DNA of 6,321 nt from JBGPJM01 sp041485385 (lineage in GTDB: Bacteria; Planctomycetota; Phycisphaerae; Phycisphaerales; UBA1924). The translations under genes and the position numbers were made by a program. A model generated the notes under the pieces. The model had not been told where the DNA came from. It was given only the letters and a program-made list of their open reading frames with translations, and searched no databases. Location: the NCBI GenBank assembly GCA_041485385.1, contig JBGPJM010000258.1, forward strand, positions 1-6,321. Direction: 5' to 3'. This document shows positions 6,069 to 6,321 of the stretch, one piece after another. Numbering within the stretch: the first letter of the stretch is position 1; each line of letters starts with the position of its first letter.

Positions 6069-6103
6069 AGGGCCCGGGCGAGCTCCGCCCGGGCCCTTTC
6101 CTT
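6069..6103 (+). terminator. Intrinsic terminator of the third gene
   Basis: A perfect 12-bp GC-rich stem (AGGGCCCGGGCG at 6069-6080 with CGCCCGGGCCCT at 6086-6097) has a 5-nt loop and is followed by TTCCTT. It starts 33 nt after the stop codon. The T-tract is short and interrupted, but the stem is very stable. Confidence 0.78.
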
Positions 6104-6180
6104 GCCGGTCCCGGAAGCCGACCGGAGGGCGCCTGAACTCGGTTTCCGACAGTCCAGTGGCGTCCGGGCCCCGGATCGGC

Positions 6181-6186
6181 GACAAT
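6181..6186 (+). promoter_or_regulatory. -10-like hexamer next to the start of the last gene
   Basis: GACAAT ends 6 nt before the ATG at 6193, so initiation at the usual distance would fall on or next to the A of the ATG and give a leaderless mRNA. There is no purine-rich Shine-Dalgarno in the intervening bases. No good -35 box is visible at the proper spacing, so the promoter call remains weak. Confidence 0.35.
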
Positions 6187-6192
6187 AACGCC

Positions 6193-6321
6193 ATGGCCGA
6201 GTCCTACGAACTGGCCCCCCCGCCCCCCGCGCCGGCTCTCCCGGGCACCGTGATTGTTCGCGAGGAGATCGATGACCTTGTGGACTCGATCGCCGCGGAC
6301 CTCTTCGTCCACGCGCTCAAC
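6193..6321 (+). CDS. N-terminal fragment of a cytoplasmic-looking protein; possibly 6-phosphogluconolactonase-like
   Basis: The first 43 codons of a gene that runs off the window. There is no signal peptide. A Pro/Ala-rich start (ELAPPPPAPALPG) is followed by VIVREEIDDLVDSIAADLF. A short beta-strand followed by an acidic helix containing AADL resembles the N-terminus of the 6-phosphogluconolactonase/glucosamine-6-phosphate isomerase family, but the diagnostic glycine-rich loop would lie past the window edge, so this is a guess. ATG 6193 is preferred: the frame is closed upstream by a TGA at 6058, a GTG at 6157 is the main alternative, and neither has a Shine-Dalgarno. It lies after a terminator and is unrelated in style to the dockerin genes, so it probably starts a new transcription unit. 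Confidence 0.65.
   Translation, partial: MAESYELAPPPPAPALPGTVIVREEIDDLVDSIAADLFVHALN

Noticed and set aside
3889..6312. Very long open frame on the minus strand (about 800 codons) antisense to the third gene
   Set aside because: It is a by-product of strong third-position G/C bias in the + gene. Its product is low-complexity Gly/Val/Ala/Arg/Asp-rich, lacks any domain or ribosome site, and covers an obviously real gene with signal peptide and conserved domains.
1..6321. tRNA, rRNA, insertion sequence or prophage elements
   Set aside because: I saw no cloverleaf-like stretch, transposase motif, terminal inverted repeats or target duplications on either strand.

Overview
This is a GC-rich window whose coding strand is entirely +. 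It most likely comes from a planctomycete of the Phycisphaerae type. The main reason is that three consecutive genes encode secreted, multi-domain proteins that all end in the same C-terminal module: a dockerin/EF-hand-like loop (D-x-N-x-x-G-x-x-N-S-Q-D), then F-F-D-[FY]-L-x-x-F-F-x-G-C at the extreme C terminus. I recognise this as the 'GC-type dockerin' tail found in many exported proteins of that lineage. The taxonomic call is inference from this tail and the domain style; there is no rRNA or other marker gene.

Layout. (1) nt 2-1885 is the 3' part of a large exported protein that begins before the window: a fibronectin-III-like module, a nidogen-like beta domain, a cadherin/Ig-like module, a MAM-like domain of the kind fused to immune-inhibitor-A-type peptidases, and a tandem GC-dockerin. 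A strong intrinsic terminator follows (1922-1980). (2) An intergenic stretch of about 400 nt holds several inverted repeats and a candidate promoter. (3) nt 2292-3863 encodes a 523-residue secreted protein: signal peptide, beta domain, four six-cysteine repeats of about 42 residues, and a tandem GC-dockerin. (4) A 283-nt gap ends in a textbook Shine-Dalgarno. (5) nt 4147-6036 encodes a 629-residue secreted protein read from GTG: signal peptide, nidogen (NIDO) domain, two beta-sandwich modules, an Ig domain and a single GC-dockerin. It ends in a 12-bp-stem intrinsic terminator (6069-6103). (6) nt 6193-6321 is the start of an unrelated cytoplasmic-looking protein, cut by the window edge, with a -10-like hexamer so close to the ATG that its mRNA may be leaderless.

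How they fit together. The three dockerin proteins share no enzyme signature in the visible sequence. They look like extracellular or surface adhesion/matrix proteins routed or anchored by a common C-terminal tag. They appear to be separate transcription units (own terminators, gaps of 283-406 nt, and an ACAAT-containing hexamer in each gap) rather than an operon. The most distinctive observation is that cysteine number in the dockerin tail tracks its repeat number: 2+2 in the two tandem tails and 1+1 in the single one. Only the single copy keeps an acidic residue at position 5 of the metal loop.
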